From JACTUC01 sp964477685 (GTDB taxonomy: Archaea > Thermoproteota > Methanomethylicia > Methanomethylicales > Methanomethylicaceae): a stretch of 28,444 nt of DNA. The translations under genes were made by a program, and so were the position numbers. Position 1 is the stretch's first letter. Each line of letters begins with the position of its first letter. Positions 1-7,033 of the stretch are shown here, piece by piece. The stretch is from positions 1-28,444 of the forward strand of contig CAYZHK010000012.1 in assembly GCA_964477685.1 (NCBI GenBank). Reading direction: 5' to 3'. A model generated the notes under the pieces. The model made no database searches. It saw only the letters and a list, made by a program, of their open reading frames with translations, and was not told where the DNA came from.

Positions 1-765
1 ATGCGCCCACTCAACTCTGACCCCCAGGGCTGTGTGCTTCCCCCCAAGCCCCATTGGGCCAACCCCAAGGTCATTCACAGCCTTCATCAGATCCCGCTCC
101 AGCGCCTCTGAACGGCGGTCATCCGCCGGGGCATCCAGCCGCTTCATCAGCGCCTTCTTCGACATCAGGGCGGCAGTATCAGACGTGCCTCCTATGCCGA
201 CACCTAGGACTATCGGTGGGCAGGGCTTGCCCCCTGCGCTCCTTACGGTCTCGAGGACCGCCTCCCTTATCCCCTGGATGCCGAGGTCTGGCTCCAGCAT
301 GAACCCCCTTCCCACGTTTTCAGACCCTGCCCCCTTGGCCAATATGCCCAGCCTCACGTCATCCCCGAGGGAACTGTCCAGCTCGAAATGAATGGCGGGG
401 CTTCCCCTTCCCAGATTGCTCCCTTCGTTTTCCCTGGTGAAGGGGTTCACTGTGTTGGCCCTGAGTGGGACTTTGGAAGTGGCCATCCTGATGCCCTCCG
501 AAATGGCGTCCCCATGCTCGGGGCGGCAGTGGCCGGAAGAGAGGAAGAAGATCAGGCTGCCGGTGTCCTGACACATCGGAACCCTCCGATCCCTGGCGCA
601 GTCGATATTGGCGAGTAAAATATCCAGCACCTCTGCCGCAATGCCCTCCTCACCGCCTGCCATATCCCTAAGGGCCCGCTCCACATCCCGCGGGAGCTCG
701 GTCTCCAGGATGCCTATCGCCTCCGCTACCTCTGAGGCCTTCATTTTTCCCATCGGAGATTTCAT
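1..765 (-). CDS. Fumarate hydratase (class I) alpha subunit, C-terminus cut off by window edge
   Basis: Translating the minus strand gives 255 residues without a stop before the window edge. They match the alpha subunit of two-subunit class I (4Fe-4S) fumarases and the related L-tartrate dehydratase, which interconvert fumarate and malate. Visible signatures are PMCQDTG (Cys65, a cluster ligand), KGAGSEN near 144-150, PCPPIVLGVGIGG (Cys182, second ligand) and LGPMGLGGKHTALGV near 236-249. The third cluster cysteine would lie just past the window edge. The start is at 765 (MKSPMGKMK), with in-frame ATGs at 753 and 744 as alternatives; none has a strong Shine-Dalgarno site. The gene is divergent from the one at 810, with only 44 bases between. 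Fumarase versus tartrate dehydratase cannot be decided from this half; a beta-subunit gene probably follows outside the window. Confidence 0.9.
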   Translation of the reverse strand, partial: MKSPMGKMKASEVAEAIGILETELPRDVERALRDMAGGEEGIAAEVLDILLANIDCARDRRVPMCQDTGSLIFFLSSGHCRPEHGDAISEGIRMATSKVPLRANTVNPFTRENEGSNLGRGSPAIHFELDSSLGDDVRLGILAKGAGSENVGRGFMLEPDLGIQGIREAVLETVRSAGGKPCPPIVLGVGIGGTSDTAALMSKKALMKRLDAPADDRRSEALERDLMKAVNDLGVGPMGLGGKHTALGVRVEWAH

Positions 766-809
766 AAGTCCGAGGATGGAAATAAGAATGCCGTGCAAAA
801 AGCTTGTCG

Positions 810-1316
810 ATGTATGATCAGCTCCACAAGTTAGACCGGGAGTCCTCCCAGATTGTCCGCTACGTCTACTTCAAGAGCCTTGTCAGGGCAGAGCAGGACC
901 TGGCCCCGCTGAAATCAAAGACGGCAGGTTTCGGCGAAGGGGGGCGTGGGTTCTATGACGCCGTAAGGGGGATATACACGGCTGCCAGGGAGAGAGACAA
1001 TAGCTCGCTTTTCGTCAAGCTCTACAGGGGAGGCGACCCCGGGGGCATCCTTGCCCTCTCCGAGAGGTTCAAACAGGAGGCCTACCGCTCCACAACAGAC
1101 GAGTACGAGAGGGGCTTCCTCATAGCGTGGGAGATCGCCCTCAGGATGCTCTCGGAGCTGAAGGCGAACTATCCTGATTACCCACTCAAGGACGAGCAGC
1201 CGGCTGCGGCCCCTGTGGCAGAGGGGGACGACTCCTCATTCGAGATCAAGCCCAGGAAAAAGGCAAGGGAGAGGAAAAAGCCAAAGGCTAAGGAACCATC
1301 GGATACAGAAGGTTGA
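810..1316 (+). CDS. Conserved-looking hypothetical protein with charged Lys/Glu tail
   Basis: I do not recognise this family. The ATG at 810 gives 168 residues; an in-frame TTG at 804 would add two. The first ~125 residues look like a compact, mainly helical, soluble domain with many aromatic and charged positions. The last ~45 residues are low complexity, first Ala/Pro/Glu and then a run of Lys/Arg/Glu, which looks like a disordered basic tail that could touch nucleic acid or the ribosome (inference only). There is no signal peptide or membrane segment. No Shine-Dalgarno motif is seen, so translation may be leaderless or weak. It is divergent from the fumarase gene, and its 3' end overlaps the 3' end of the EMC6-like gene by 29 bases in convergent orientation. 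Confidence 0.7.
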   Translation: MYDQLHKLDRESSQIVRYVYFKSLVRAEQDLAPLKSKTAGFGEGGRGFYDAVRGIYTAARERDNSSLFVKLYRGGDPGGILALSERFKQEAYRSTTDEYERGFLIAWEIALRMLSELKANYPDYPLKDEQPAAAPVAEGDDSSFEIKPRKKARERKKPKAKEPSDTEG

Positions 1317-1602
1317 TCGTGATGGTCCAGACGACGAACCAGATGAAGAAGTAGGAGAAGATGGCCGTGAGGATGAATTTGTTCTTGTCCAGGACCGCGG
1401 CGGCCAGCCCTTTTGTCACATACTTGAAGAAGACATAGCTGAGCAGGAAAATGGCCAATGCGATTAAGACACCGTATACCCCTATGATGTTCATCGCGCC
1501 AGAAATTATGCCGGCAACCACCGCAAATGCGACCCTTATATAGTACATCTTCCTGTAGGGTGTTTGCTTCGCGGGTGCCTGCTGTGAAGCTTGGCTTGAC
1601 AT
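1288..1602 (-). CDS. EMC6-like (Rab5-interacting family) small membrane protein
   Basis: A 104-residue protein with a polar N-terminus (about 18 residues) and three hydrophobic segments at roughly 22-41, 44-60 and 76-98. The pattern of a Gly-rich first helix (VVAGIISGAMNIIGVYG), a short second helix and a final FSYFFIWFVVWTI helix resembles eukaryotic EMC6 and its archaeal relatives. EMC6 is a core part of the ER membrane protein complex, an Oxa1/YidC-superfamily insertase partner, so a role in membrane protein insertion is likely but inferred. The start could be 1602 or the in-frame ATG at 1548 (residue 19). With the first, its 5' end overlaps the rqcH start by 19 bases in divergent orientation. 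The 3' end overlaps the preceding convergent gene, and the stop is TAG. Confidence 0.75.
   Translation of the reverse strand: MSSQASQQAPAKQTPYRKMYYIRVAFAVVAGIISGAMNIIGVYGVLIALAIFLLSYVFFKYVTKGLAAAVLDKNKFILTAIFSYFFIWFVVWTITINLLYPMVP
1536..1543 (+). promoter_or_regulatory. Candidate TATA box for rqcH
   Basis: The sequence CTTATATAG lies about 45 bases before the GTG start of rqcH. It fits an archaeal box A, predicting transcription from about 1565. It lies inside the EMC6-like coding sequence on the other strand (codons for YYIR), so coding constraint could also explain it. Confidence 0.4.
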
Positions 1603-3530
1603 CCCTGGACCTCCTTGCTATCGTAAAAGAACTCCAACCCGCCCTTATAAGTGCTCGCCTTGAGAATGTCTATCAGCTCCAGGGCGGGGCCTTCCTCCTG
1701 AAGTTCAGAGGGAAGGAGGGCTACTCCAACCTCCTACTGGACCTCCCGAGACGCCTTAACCTAACCAGCTACAGACTGGCAATCCCTGAGAAGCCGACGC
1801 CGCAGGCCGCCCTCCTCCGTCGCCTGCTCAATGGCCGGCGGGTTGAGGGGCTTTCACAGGTCGACTTCGATAGGATCCTACGGATGGACCTCCTAGGCGC
1901 AGAGGGCGCACTGCATTTCTACATAGAGCTCTTCGGTGATGGAAACATCATAGTGGCCGACTCCAATCAGACTATCAAATATGCCCTTGTCCGGCGCCAA
2001 ATGAAGGACCGGAGCCTTGGGGTCAACCTTCCATACCTCCCTCCACCCCAAAGGGGCGCAGACATCGCCTCGGACCCGCCATTGGAACCGATAGCCTCAC
2101 AGAAGGTCGCGTCGGTCAGAGCCCTCACCAGGGCGTTCAACATACCCCCCGAGATGGCTGAGGAGGGGCTCCTCCGCTCTTCAATCGAGCCGACCCTTCC
2201 GGCCGAAGCCCTCAGCAGGTCCGACCTCAGCCACTTTCTGCAGCAAACGCGGGAGCTGATTGCCGAGGTGAATGCCCTCAGACTGCAGCCGAATCAGGTG
2301 ATCAGGGATGGTCGGGCCTTCTCTTTCCACCCTCTCGACTTCAGCTCTGTGGTAGGGGAGAGGAAGCGATTTTCCTCCTTCAACGAGGCGGTGGACGATT
2401 ATTTCTCAGCAGTTGCCGCCCAGGAGGCCGAAGCACGGATGAAGAGCCCGGCGGAGATGGCCATAGCCAATCTGGAATCCATACTGGAGCGGCAAAGGCG
2501 CCACATCAATGAACTGGAGGAGCGTCGGAGGGAGGCGTCGGAGGAGGGGATTCTGATCATGTCCCACCTTGCAGAAGTCCAGGGGGCGATAGACCTCGTA
2601 CTGAAAAGCCGGAGGGGAGGCATGGGATGGGACGCCATAATGGCCTCCCTGGCGAAAGTGGGTGCAAGCGAGGTGAAACCCTCGGAGGCATCCATGGAAC
2701 TCTGCCTTGGGGGGAGGCCTGTCATCATCGACTTCCGTGACTCCGCCACCTCCAATGCCGAGAGGCGCTTCAGGGAATCAAAGGACTCGGCGAGGAAGCT
2801 GGAGGGGCTTTCTGGGGCCCTGAAGGAAACCGAGGCGAAGCTGCGGGAGGCCCGAGAGGGCCTGACGAAGATACCCAAGCAGACGACCCTCAAGGCGATG
2901 AAAAAGGAGTGGTATGAGAAGTTCCGGTGGCTCAGGAGCTCAGACAACCTGCTGATGATCGGGGGAAGGGACTCCACCCAGAACGAGATACTGGTCAAGA
3001 AGCACCTGGGGCAGAGGGACATATTTGTTCACGGCGACATTCCGGGAGGATCGACAGTATTGATAAAAGCTGAAAATATGGAGGTCGCCGAGACTAGCAA
3101 GAGGGAAGCTGTCTCCTTTGCGGTCTCCTACTCGCGTGCGTGGGGCGCAGGGCTGGCGGCAGCCGACGGCTACTGGGTTCTGCCCGGGCAGGTTAGCAAG
3201 ACGCCCCCTACGGGTGAATACCTTGGCAAAGGCGCATTCATGATCTATGGCACAAAGAACTATATCCGCAACGCCCCGCTCCGGATTTATCTCTGGGTCG
3301 AATTTGTGGAGGGTGCATACCGGCTCAGGGTTTCAGTCTCGCAGGAATCGGTGGGCCTGGGGACTCCATCCGTAACCCTCGTACCGGGCGACCTGGAGGG
3401 CAAGGAGCTGATCCGAGGCATAAGGGAGCTCTTGGCCCAAAGGGCAGGCGATCTCTCAGACCTGGTCCATGCCATACCCGACCAAGACATCGAAACGCTC
3501 CTTCCGAGGGGCGGATGCAGCATCCGCTGA
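1584..3530 (+). CDS. rqcH: RqcH/NEMF (NFACT) family ribosome quality control protein
   Basis: A 648-residue protein read from GTG at 1584. This start gives the canonical N-terminus VKLGLTSLDLLAIVKEL; the open frame extends upstream without family similarity. Family members bind split 60S/50S subunits carrying peptidyl-tRNA and recruit tRNA-Ala to add C-terminal alanine tails. The NFACT-N domain covers about 1-190 and carries the conserved Asp-Arg pair (D96-R97 in QVDFDRIL) known to be needed for tailing in bacterial RqcH. A central coiled-coil region (about 275-440) is very rich in Glu/Arg/Lys. The NFACT-R domain (about 440-545) is marked by KEWYEKFRWLRSSDN, GGRDSTQNE and DIFVHGDIPGG. Length is normal for archaea. 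It is divergent from the EMC6-like gene, an attractive pairing since both deal with nascent chains. Confidence 0.95.
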   Translation: MKLGLTSLDLLAIVKELQPALISARLENVYQLQGGAFLLKFRGKEGYSNLLLDLPRRLNLTSYRLAIPEKPTPQAALLRRLLNGRRVEGLSQVDFDRILRMDLLGAEGALHFYIELFGDGNIIVADSNQTIKYALVRRQMKDRSLGVNLPYLPPPQRGADIASDPPLEPIASQKVASVRALTRAFNIPPEMAEEGLLRSSIEPTLPAEALSRSDLSHFLQQTRELIAEVNALRLQPNQVIRDGRAFSFHPLDFSSVVGERKRFSSFNEAVDDYFSAVAAQEAEARMKSPAEMAIANLESILERQRRHINELEERRREASEEGILIMSHLAEVQGAIDLVLKSRRGGMGWDAIMASLAKVGASEVKPSEASMELCLGGRPVIIDFRDSATSNAERRFRESKDSARKLEGLSGALKETEAKLREAREGLTKIPKQTTLKAMKKEWYEKFRWLRSSDNLLMIGGRDSTQNEILVKKHLGQRDIFVHGDIPGGSTVLIKAENMEVAETSKREAVSFAVSYSRAWGAGLAAADGYWVLPGQVSKTPPTGEYLGKGAFMIYGTKNYIRNAPLRIYLWVEFVEGAYRLRVSVSQESVGLGTPSVTLVPGDLEGKELIRGIRELLAQRAGDLSDLVHAIPDQDIETLLPRGGCSIR

Positions 3531-3541
3531 CATTCAAGATA

Positions 3542-3550
3542 TTATATATA
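3542..3550 (+). promoter_or_regulatory. Candidate TATA box for CBS/zinc-ribbon gene
   Basis: TTATATATA lies 33 bases before the ATG at 3583 and just after the rqcH stop. The spacing predicts a very short leader of about 10 bases or less, consistent with the lack of a strong Shine-Dalgarno site. Confidence 0.65.
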
Positions 3551-3582
3551 TCGCGCCCGCCTATACTCAATTGGGGCTGCAA

Positions 3583-4137
3583 ATGGTACGTATCCGCGCG
3601 AGGGTACTTGTAGCCGATGTAATGTCTAAAAAACCCATAACCCTCCCCGAGAGTGCCACTGCCAAGCAGGTCGCCTCCTCCATGAGCGGGAATGATGTAG
3701 GGTCCGTGATTATCACAAAGGAAGGGCGACCCGTGGGCATAATAACCGAACGAGATCTCGTGGAGCGACTCCTCGCAAGGGGCCTAAACCCAGACACAAC
3801 CCTGTCAAAGAACATCATGTCGTCGCCGCTCTCCGTTATCGATCCAAAGGCCGAAGTTATGGAGGCTGCCAGGAAGATGGCCAAGCTGAAGATGAGGCGT
3901 CTGGTAGTTATGTCCAGGGGAGAAATGGTGGGCATCTTGACCTCCAGGGATATACTGTCTACGGCTCCAGAGCTTGTGGAAGTGCTTACTGAGGCCGGCA
4001 GGAACCGGCTCCTCTCTTCAAGAAAGGGTGAGGTCCTTGCTGGCTACTGTGACAACTGCGAAGAATGGTCTGACACCATCAAGGAGACGAATGGCCAATT
4101 TCTGTGCGAGGAATGCAGGGCAGGCGTCGGCCTCTGA
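3583..4137 (+). CDS. CBS-pair protein with C-terminal zinc ribbon
   Basis: A 184-residue protein from ATG at 3583, chosen because it follows the TATA box and gives the usual lead-in to the first CBS motif. Two CBS domains (about 12-67 and 76-130) form one Bateman module, with the repeated pattern V-x-DVMSKKPITL...VGIITERDL and NIMSSPLSVI...VGILTSRDI. A four-cysteine zinc ribbon follows (C156, C159, C175, C178; CDNC...CEEC). This architecture matches the archaeal CBS-Zn-ribbon family exemplified by Thermoplasma Ta0289. CBS pairs usually bind adenine nucleotides or S-adenosyl compounds, so an energy or ligand sensor is likely; the target is unknown. It is the first of three consecutive CBS genes but has its own promoter and is separated from the next by 179 bases. 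Confidence 0.9.
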   Translation: MVRIRARVLVADVMSKKPITLPESATAKQVASSMSGNDVGSVIITKEGRPVGIITERDLVERLLARGLNPDTTLSKNIMSSPLSVIDPKAEVMEAARKMAKLKMRRLVVMSRGEMVGILTSRDILSTAPELVEVLTEAGRNRLLSSRKGEVLAGYCDNCEEWSDTIKETNGQFLCEECRAGVGL

Positions 4138-4160
4138 AAGTGCATTAGAAGGGCTAGGGC

Positions 4161-4180
4161 ATGGGAAAACTTTTTTCCAT
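4161..4180 (+). terminator. Hairpin with T-run after CBS/zinc-ribbon gene
   Basis: An inverted repeat, ATGGGAAAA then CT then TTTTTTCCAT, forms a nine-pair stem (one G-U pair) about 24 bases after the stop codon. The right arm itself contains six Ts. It could terminate the upstream transcript, or it could simply be a small palindrome. Confidence 0.4.
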
Positions 4181-4218
4181 AGTTGGTCACGCTGCCTCTC
4201 TGCGCCCCCATGCATGGC

Positions 4219-4259
4219 ATAAAAGTTTTAAGCCCCCGCACCTTTTCAAACCGGGTGCG
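4219..4259 (+). promoter_or_regulatory. Promoter region of the CBS/Mut7-C/AMMECR1/GT operon with inverted repeat
   Basis: ATAAAAGTTTTAAG at 4219-4232 is the best TATA-like element ahead of the operon and would place transcription start near 4255, giving a leader of about 60 bases. Immediately downstream is an inverted repeat, CGCACC (4237-4242) and GGTGCG (4254-4259). Its place between the TATA box and the likely start would suit an operator. No other obvious element is seen in the 179-base gap. Confidence 0.4.
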
Positions 4260-4316
4260 TTTCATCAGCTTATTTCCGGAGAGATGTGATCCCCCAATGG
4301 GAATGGTGCGAAAAAG

Positions 4317-5159
4317 ATGTTGGTAAAAAAGATCATGCAAAGCCCTGTGATAGTAATCAACCGCGCTGAGACTGTGTCACACGCAAGGAAGACAATGATG
4401 AAGGAGCGCCTGAGCAGGCTTGTCGTTGTGGATGGATCCCGTCCAGTGGGTACGCTGACCCGAAGAGACATTATCAAGAGCCTCAGCGACTACAAGATGA
4501 GGCAGAGGGATCTGGACTCCATTCTTGTGGACGAGATAATGAAGACCCCCGTCACAACCATAGGTGAGGAGGACAGCATTGGTGAGGCTGCCAGAAAGAT
4601 GGTCGCCAGGAACGTCCGCGGGCTGCCGGTGGTCGATCCCAAGGGCGACCTCGTTGGCATAATCACAAAAACTGACCTGACCCGCTATTTTTCCGAGACC
4701 TGCATGGGCGAGCTCAAGGTGAAAGATCTCTTCCAGCTAAAGGAGAACGTCCCAACCGTGAACGTGACCCACAGCATCTCGAGGGCCATGGACCTCATAC
4801 AGGACAGGACCATTGACAGGGTTGTGGTGCTGGATGGCCAGCGCCCGGTCGGCATCATAACCGAGAGCGACCTTGCACTACTCGCACCGAGAAAAGTGGG
4901 CGACGCGTTCCACAAGGGGAAGGTGAGGGATGGGGAGGTCTTCCAGACCCGCATCTACCTGATCCCCACCGCTGAGGATGTGATGACTCCAAACCCCAAA
5001 GTCGTTGAAGGGAATGGTGATGCTGCCGGGGCGGCCAAGAGGCTGATAGACGACGGCATAGGGGGCATGCCGGTGGTCAACCGGAAGGGGGAGATGATTG
5101 GCTTGATTACAAAATTTGATTTTGTGAGGTATCTCACCAAGGAGGATGAATCAAAGTGA
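4317..5159 (+). CDS. Four-CBS-domain protein
   Basis: A 280-residue protein made almost only of four CBS domains, at about 1-55, 70-123, 134-190 and 220-276, i.e. two Bateman modules. Each carries the typical end motif: VGTLTRRDI, VGIITKTDL, VGIITESDL and IGLITKFDF. There is no catalytic domain, DNA-binding domain or membrane segment, so it is presumably a ligand-sensing partner for another protein. The start at 4317 is the only suitable in-frame ATG. It heads a tight operon: its TGA overlaps the GTG start of the next gene (GTGA), so translation of the two is coupled. The two products may form a hetero-complex (inference). Confidence 0.9.
   Translation: MLVKKIMQSPVIVINRAETVSHARKTMMKERLSRLVVVDGSRPVGTLTRRDIIKSLSDYKMRQRDLDSILVDEIMKTPVTTIGEEDSIGEAARKMVARNVRGLPVVDPKGDLVGIITKTDLTRYFSETCMGELKVKDLFQLKENVPTVNVTHSISRAMDLIQDRTIDRVVVLDGQRPVGIITESDLALLAPRKVGDAFHKGKVRDGEVFQTRIYLIPTAEDVMTPNPKVVEGNGDAAGAAKRLIDDGIGGMPVVNRKGEMIGLITKFDFVRYLTKEDESK
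5139..5145 (+). promoter_or_regulatory. Shine-Dalgarno site deciding the GTG start at 5156
   Basis: AAGGAGG lies inside the last codons of the upstream CBS gene, 10 bases before the GTG start of the next. It is nearly a full complement of the 16S rRNA tail, and it fixes the start at the GTGA stop-start overlap. Confidence 0.8.
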
Positions 5160-5956
5160 AGCTCACCGATATAATATCCAAAGAATTCCCAACTCTAGAT
5201 AAGAACAGGCCGCTCCTCGATGCCCTGGAGAACCTTAACAAGCTGGGCGCTGAAAGCATCTGTATCGACGACGGCGGTAAGCTCCTGGGCTCGCTCTCAC
5301 ACCGGGACGTCCTCTTCCGCGTCGGCGCCCAGAGGCTCAGGGCAGTGGCTCCCGAATCACTCTACATCTCCGGCTTCTTCAAGGAATTCCCGGCTAACCT
5401 CTCCAATGACACCTCGGTCAGGAAAGCCGCGAAGCTGATGCTGGAGACCTTGTCGGCCGCACTTCCCATGTACTACGGCGAAACGCTTCTGGGCATCGTT
5501 TTCCGGAGGAATATGCTGAAGCTCCTAGAAACCACTTCCGTAACAGTTTCTTCGGTCATGAGGAAGAACTTCCCCATCATACGACCCCACGACCGAGTCA
5601 TCCATGCCAGGAAACTGCTGTTGGAGAACAACATCGCTGTGATACCAGTGGTCAGTGAGGAGGGGCGCCTCTTGGGCACTGTCACCGACAGGGAGGTGCT
5701 GAATTCACTCATAGAGTTCCAGAAATTCGTTCCTGAGAAGCACCAGAAATCGAGGATCCGGCAGCTTGCCATCTCCTCTGCCATGAAGGTCGGGTCCCCC
5801 ACCGTCGGCCCCGAAACAATGCTCAAGGAGGCCTCTTCGGCGATGTCCAGTGGTGCGCTGCAGGCTCTCCTGGTTACTGATGGCGAGAAAGTCCTTGGCA
5901 CTGTGTCCTCTGAGGATATTCTCCAGTACATAGTGGGAAGCTTCCCCGAGGAGTGA
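5156..5956 (+). CDS. Second four-CBS-domain protein
   Basis: A 266-residue protein beginning at GTG 5156, supported by the AAGGAGG site and the GTGA overlap with the preceding gene. It has four CBS-like repeats: about 3-55 (LGSLSHRDV), 72-122 (LGIVFRRNM, degenerate), 127-185 (LGTVTDREV) and 208-260 (LGTVSSEDI). The second lacks the usual Asp of the (S/T)xxD ligand motif (it reads RRNM), so one Bateman site may not bind nucleotide. No output domain is present. It is only distantly similar to the upstream four-CBS protein. The stop is followed three bases later by the nuclease gene. Confidence 0.87.
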   Translation: MKLTDIISKEFPTLDKNRPLLDALENLNKLGAESICIDDGGKLLGSLSHRDVLFRVGAQRLRAVAPESLYISGFFKEFPANLSNDTSVRKAAKLMLETLSAALPMYYGETLLGIVFRRNMLKLLETTSVTVSSVMRKNFPIIRPHDRVIHARKLLLENNIAVIPVVSEEGRLLGTVTDREVLNSLIEFQKFVPEKHQKSRIRQLAISSAMKVGSPTVGPETMLKEASSAMSSGALQALLVTDGEKVLGTVSSEDILQYIVGSFPEE

Positions 5957-5959
5957 CCG

Positions 5960-6418
5960 TTGCTCTTCATTGCCGATGCTATGCTCGGCAAGCTGGCAAG
6001 GTGGCTCAGGATCCTCGGCTTTGACACCACCTATGAGCCGATCCTCCAGGACGACGCCCTCCTATCGAAGGCAAGGGCCGAGGGGAGAGTCCTGCTCACC
6101 AAGGACACAGCACTGTACAAGAGAGCATTGCGGGACGGAATAAGATCCCTCCTGATTACTGAGACGGAGAATGCGGCGATCCTGAGAGAGATGGCCCCAT
6201 TCCTGAAGGATCCTTCACCGGGATCAAGGTGTCCTGAATGCAACTCCCCCCTCATTCCTGACCACACGGGAAAATCAAACAGCGCCACCGCTCTCAATGC
6301 TACCCACAGATGGCTTTGCCCTTCATGCGGAAAACTTTATTGGCACGGATCCCATTGGAAGGGCATTAGGAGAACACTCATTCTCGCCGGATTAGGTGAC
6401 CCAATTGGTAACTCTTGA
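5960..6418 (+). CDS. Mut7-C (PIN-like) RNase domain protein with zinc ribbon
   Basis: A 152-residue protein starting at TTG 5960 behind GAGGAG (8 bases), which overlaps the end of the previous gene. The start FIADAMLGKLARWLRILGFDT is the hallmark of the Mut7-C family (formerly DUF82), a PIN-like fold named for the C-terminus of the MUT-7 exoribonuclease. Acidic residues typical of the PIN active site are D6, D31/D32 and D49 (LLTKDT). The C-terminal part has a four-cysteine zinc ribbon (C91, C94, C120, C123), normal for archaeal stand-alone members. Endoribonuclease activity is expected from the family but not proven for such proteins. It overlaps the AMMECR1 gene by 23 bases. Confidence 0.9.
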   Translation: MLFIADAMLGKLARWLRILGFDTTYEPILQDDALLSKARAEGRVLLTKDTALYKRALRDGIRSLLITETENAAILREMAPFLKDPSPGSRCPECNSPLIPDHTGKSNSATALNATHRWLCPSCGKLYWHGSHWKGIRRTLILAGLGDPIGNS

Positions 6419-7022
6419 TGAGGGAAGATTCTTGGTCAGGCTCGCCCGAGATGCTGTCATCGAATACCTTCGCAGCGGCATCGAGCCGACTCCTCCAGAG
6501 GAGGCTCCTCCGGCCCTCCGCGAGAAATCCGGGGTCTTTGTCACCATAGAGGAGTATGACGGAGGCCGGAAGTGTCTCAGGGGGTGCATCGGCTATCCTC
6601 TCCCTTACTCACCCTTGGTTGAGGCTACCATTGACTCTGCCATAAGCGCCGCGACCCGCGATCCACGCTTTGATCCTATGGTCAAAGCAGAGCTCTCCCG
6701 GGTGGTCTTTGAGGTGAGCGTCCTCACACCACCTCTTCTGCTGAAGTCTGACCGCCCCTGCGATTACCCGAAACTTATCAAAGTGGCCCGGGATGGGCTC
6801 GTTGTCGAAAAGGGCTTCCATAAGGGGCTTCTTCTCCCCCAGGTACCCGTGGAGTGGGGATGGGATGAGGCCACGTTCCTCTCCGAGTGTTGCATGAAGG
6901 CAGGTCTTCCCCCGGATTCATGGCTCTCCACCGATGTAAAGATCTACTCCTTCACTGCCCAGGTCTTCTCCGAAGTCAGCCCCTCTGGAGAGATCCGCCA
7001 GAGGAATATGGATGTCCCCTGA
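6396..7022 (+). CDS. AMMECR1 domain protein
   Basis: A 208-residue protein, full length for archaeal AMMECR1 proteins. The invariant motif LRGCIGY is at 61-67, followed by the typical ATRDPRFDPM segment and the VFEVSVLTPP strand; the late LPQVPVEWGWD is also conserved. The biochemical function of the family is unsettled; the buried Cys and the fold have suggested an enzyme or RNA/nucleotide-related role. The GTG at 6396 overlaps the nuclease gene by 23 bases; the in-frame TTG at 6405 is an alternative. Neither has a strong Shine-Dalgarno site, so translational coupling is likely. In many archaea this gene neighbours a MEMO-family gene, but none is present here. Confidence 0.93.
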   Translation: MTQLVTLDEGRFLVRLARDAVIEYLRSGIEPTPPEEAPPALREKSGVFVTIEEYDGGRKCLRGCIGYPLPYSPLVEATIDSAISAATRDPRFDPMVKAELSRVVFEVSVLTPPLLLKSDRPCDYPKLIKVARDGLVVEKGFHKGLLLPQVPVEWGWDEATFLSECCMKAGLPPDSWLSTDVKIYSFTAQVFSEVSPSGEIRQRNMDVP

Positions 7023-7033
7023 GTGACCCTCCC

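Noticed and set aside
2399..3022. Minus-strand open frame of 207 codons under rqcH
   Set aside because: Ser/Arg-rich antisense shadow of the rqcH coiled coil.
4161..4180. Small RNA gene in the 4138-4316 gap
   Set aside because: Only a short hairpin and a TATA-like element are visible; a terminator plus operon promoter explains the gap without another gene.
6887..7033. Glycosyltransferase start at 6887 inside AMMECR1
   Set aside because: The extra 49 residues have no family similarity and read through the conserved AMMECR1 C-terminus in another frame; ATG 7034 gives the canonical Rossmann start.
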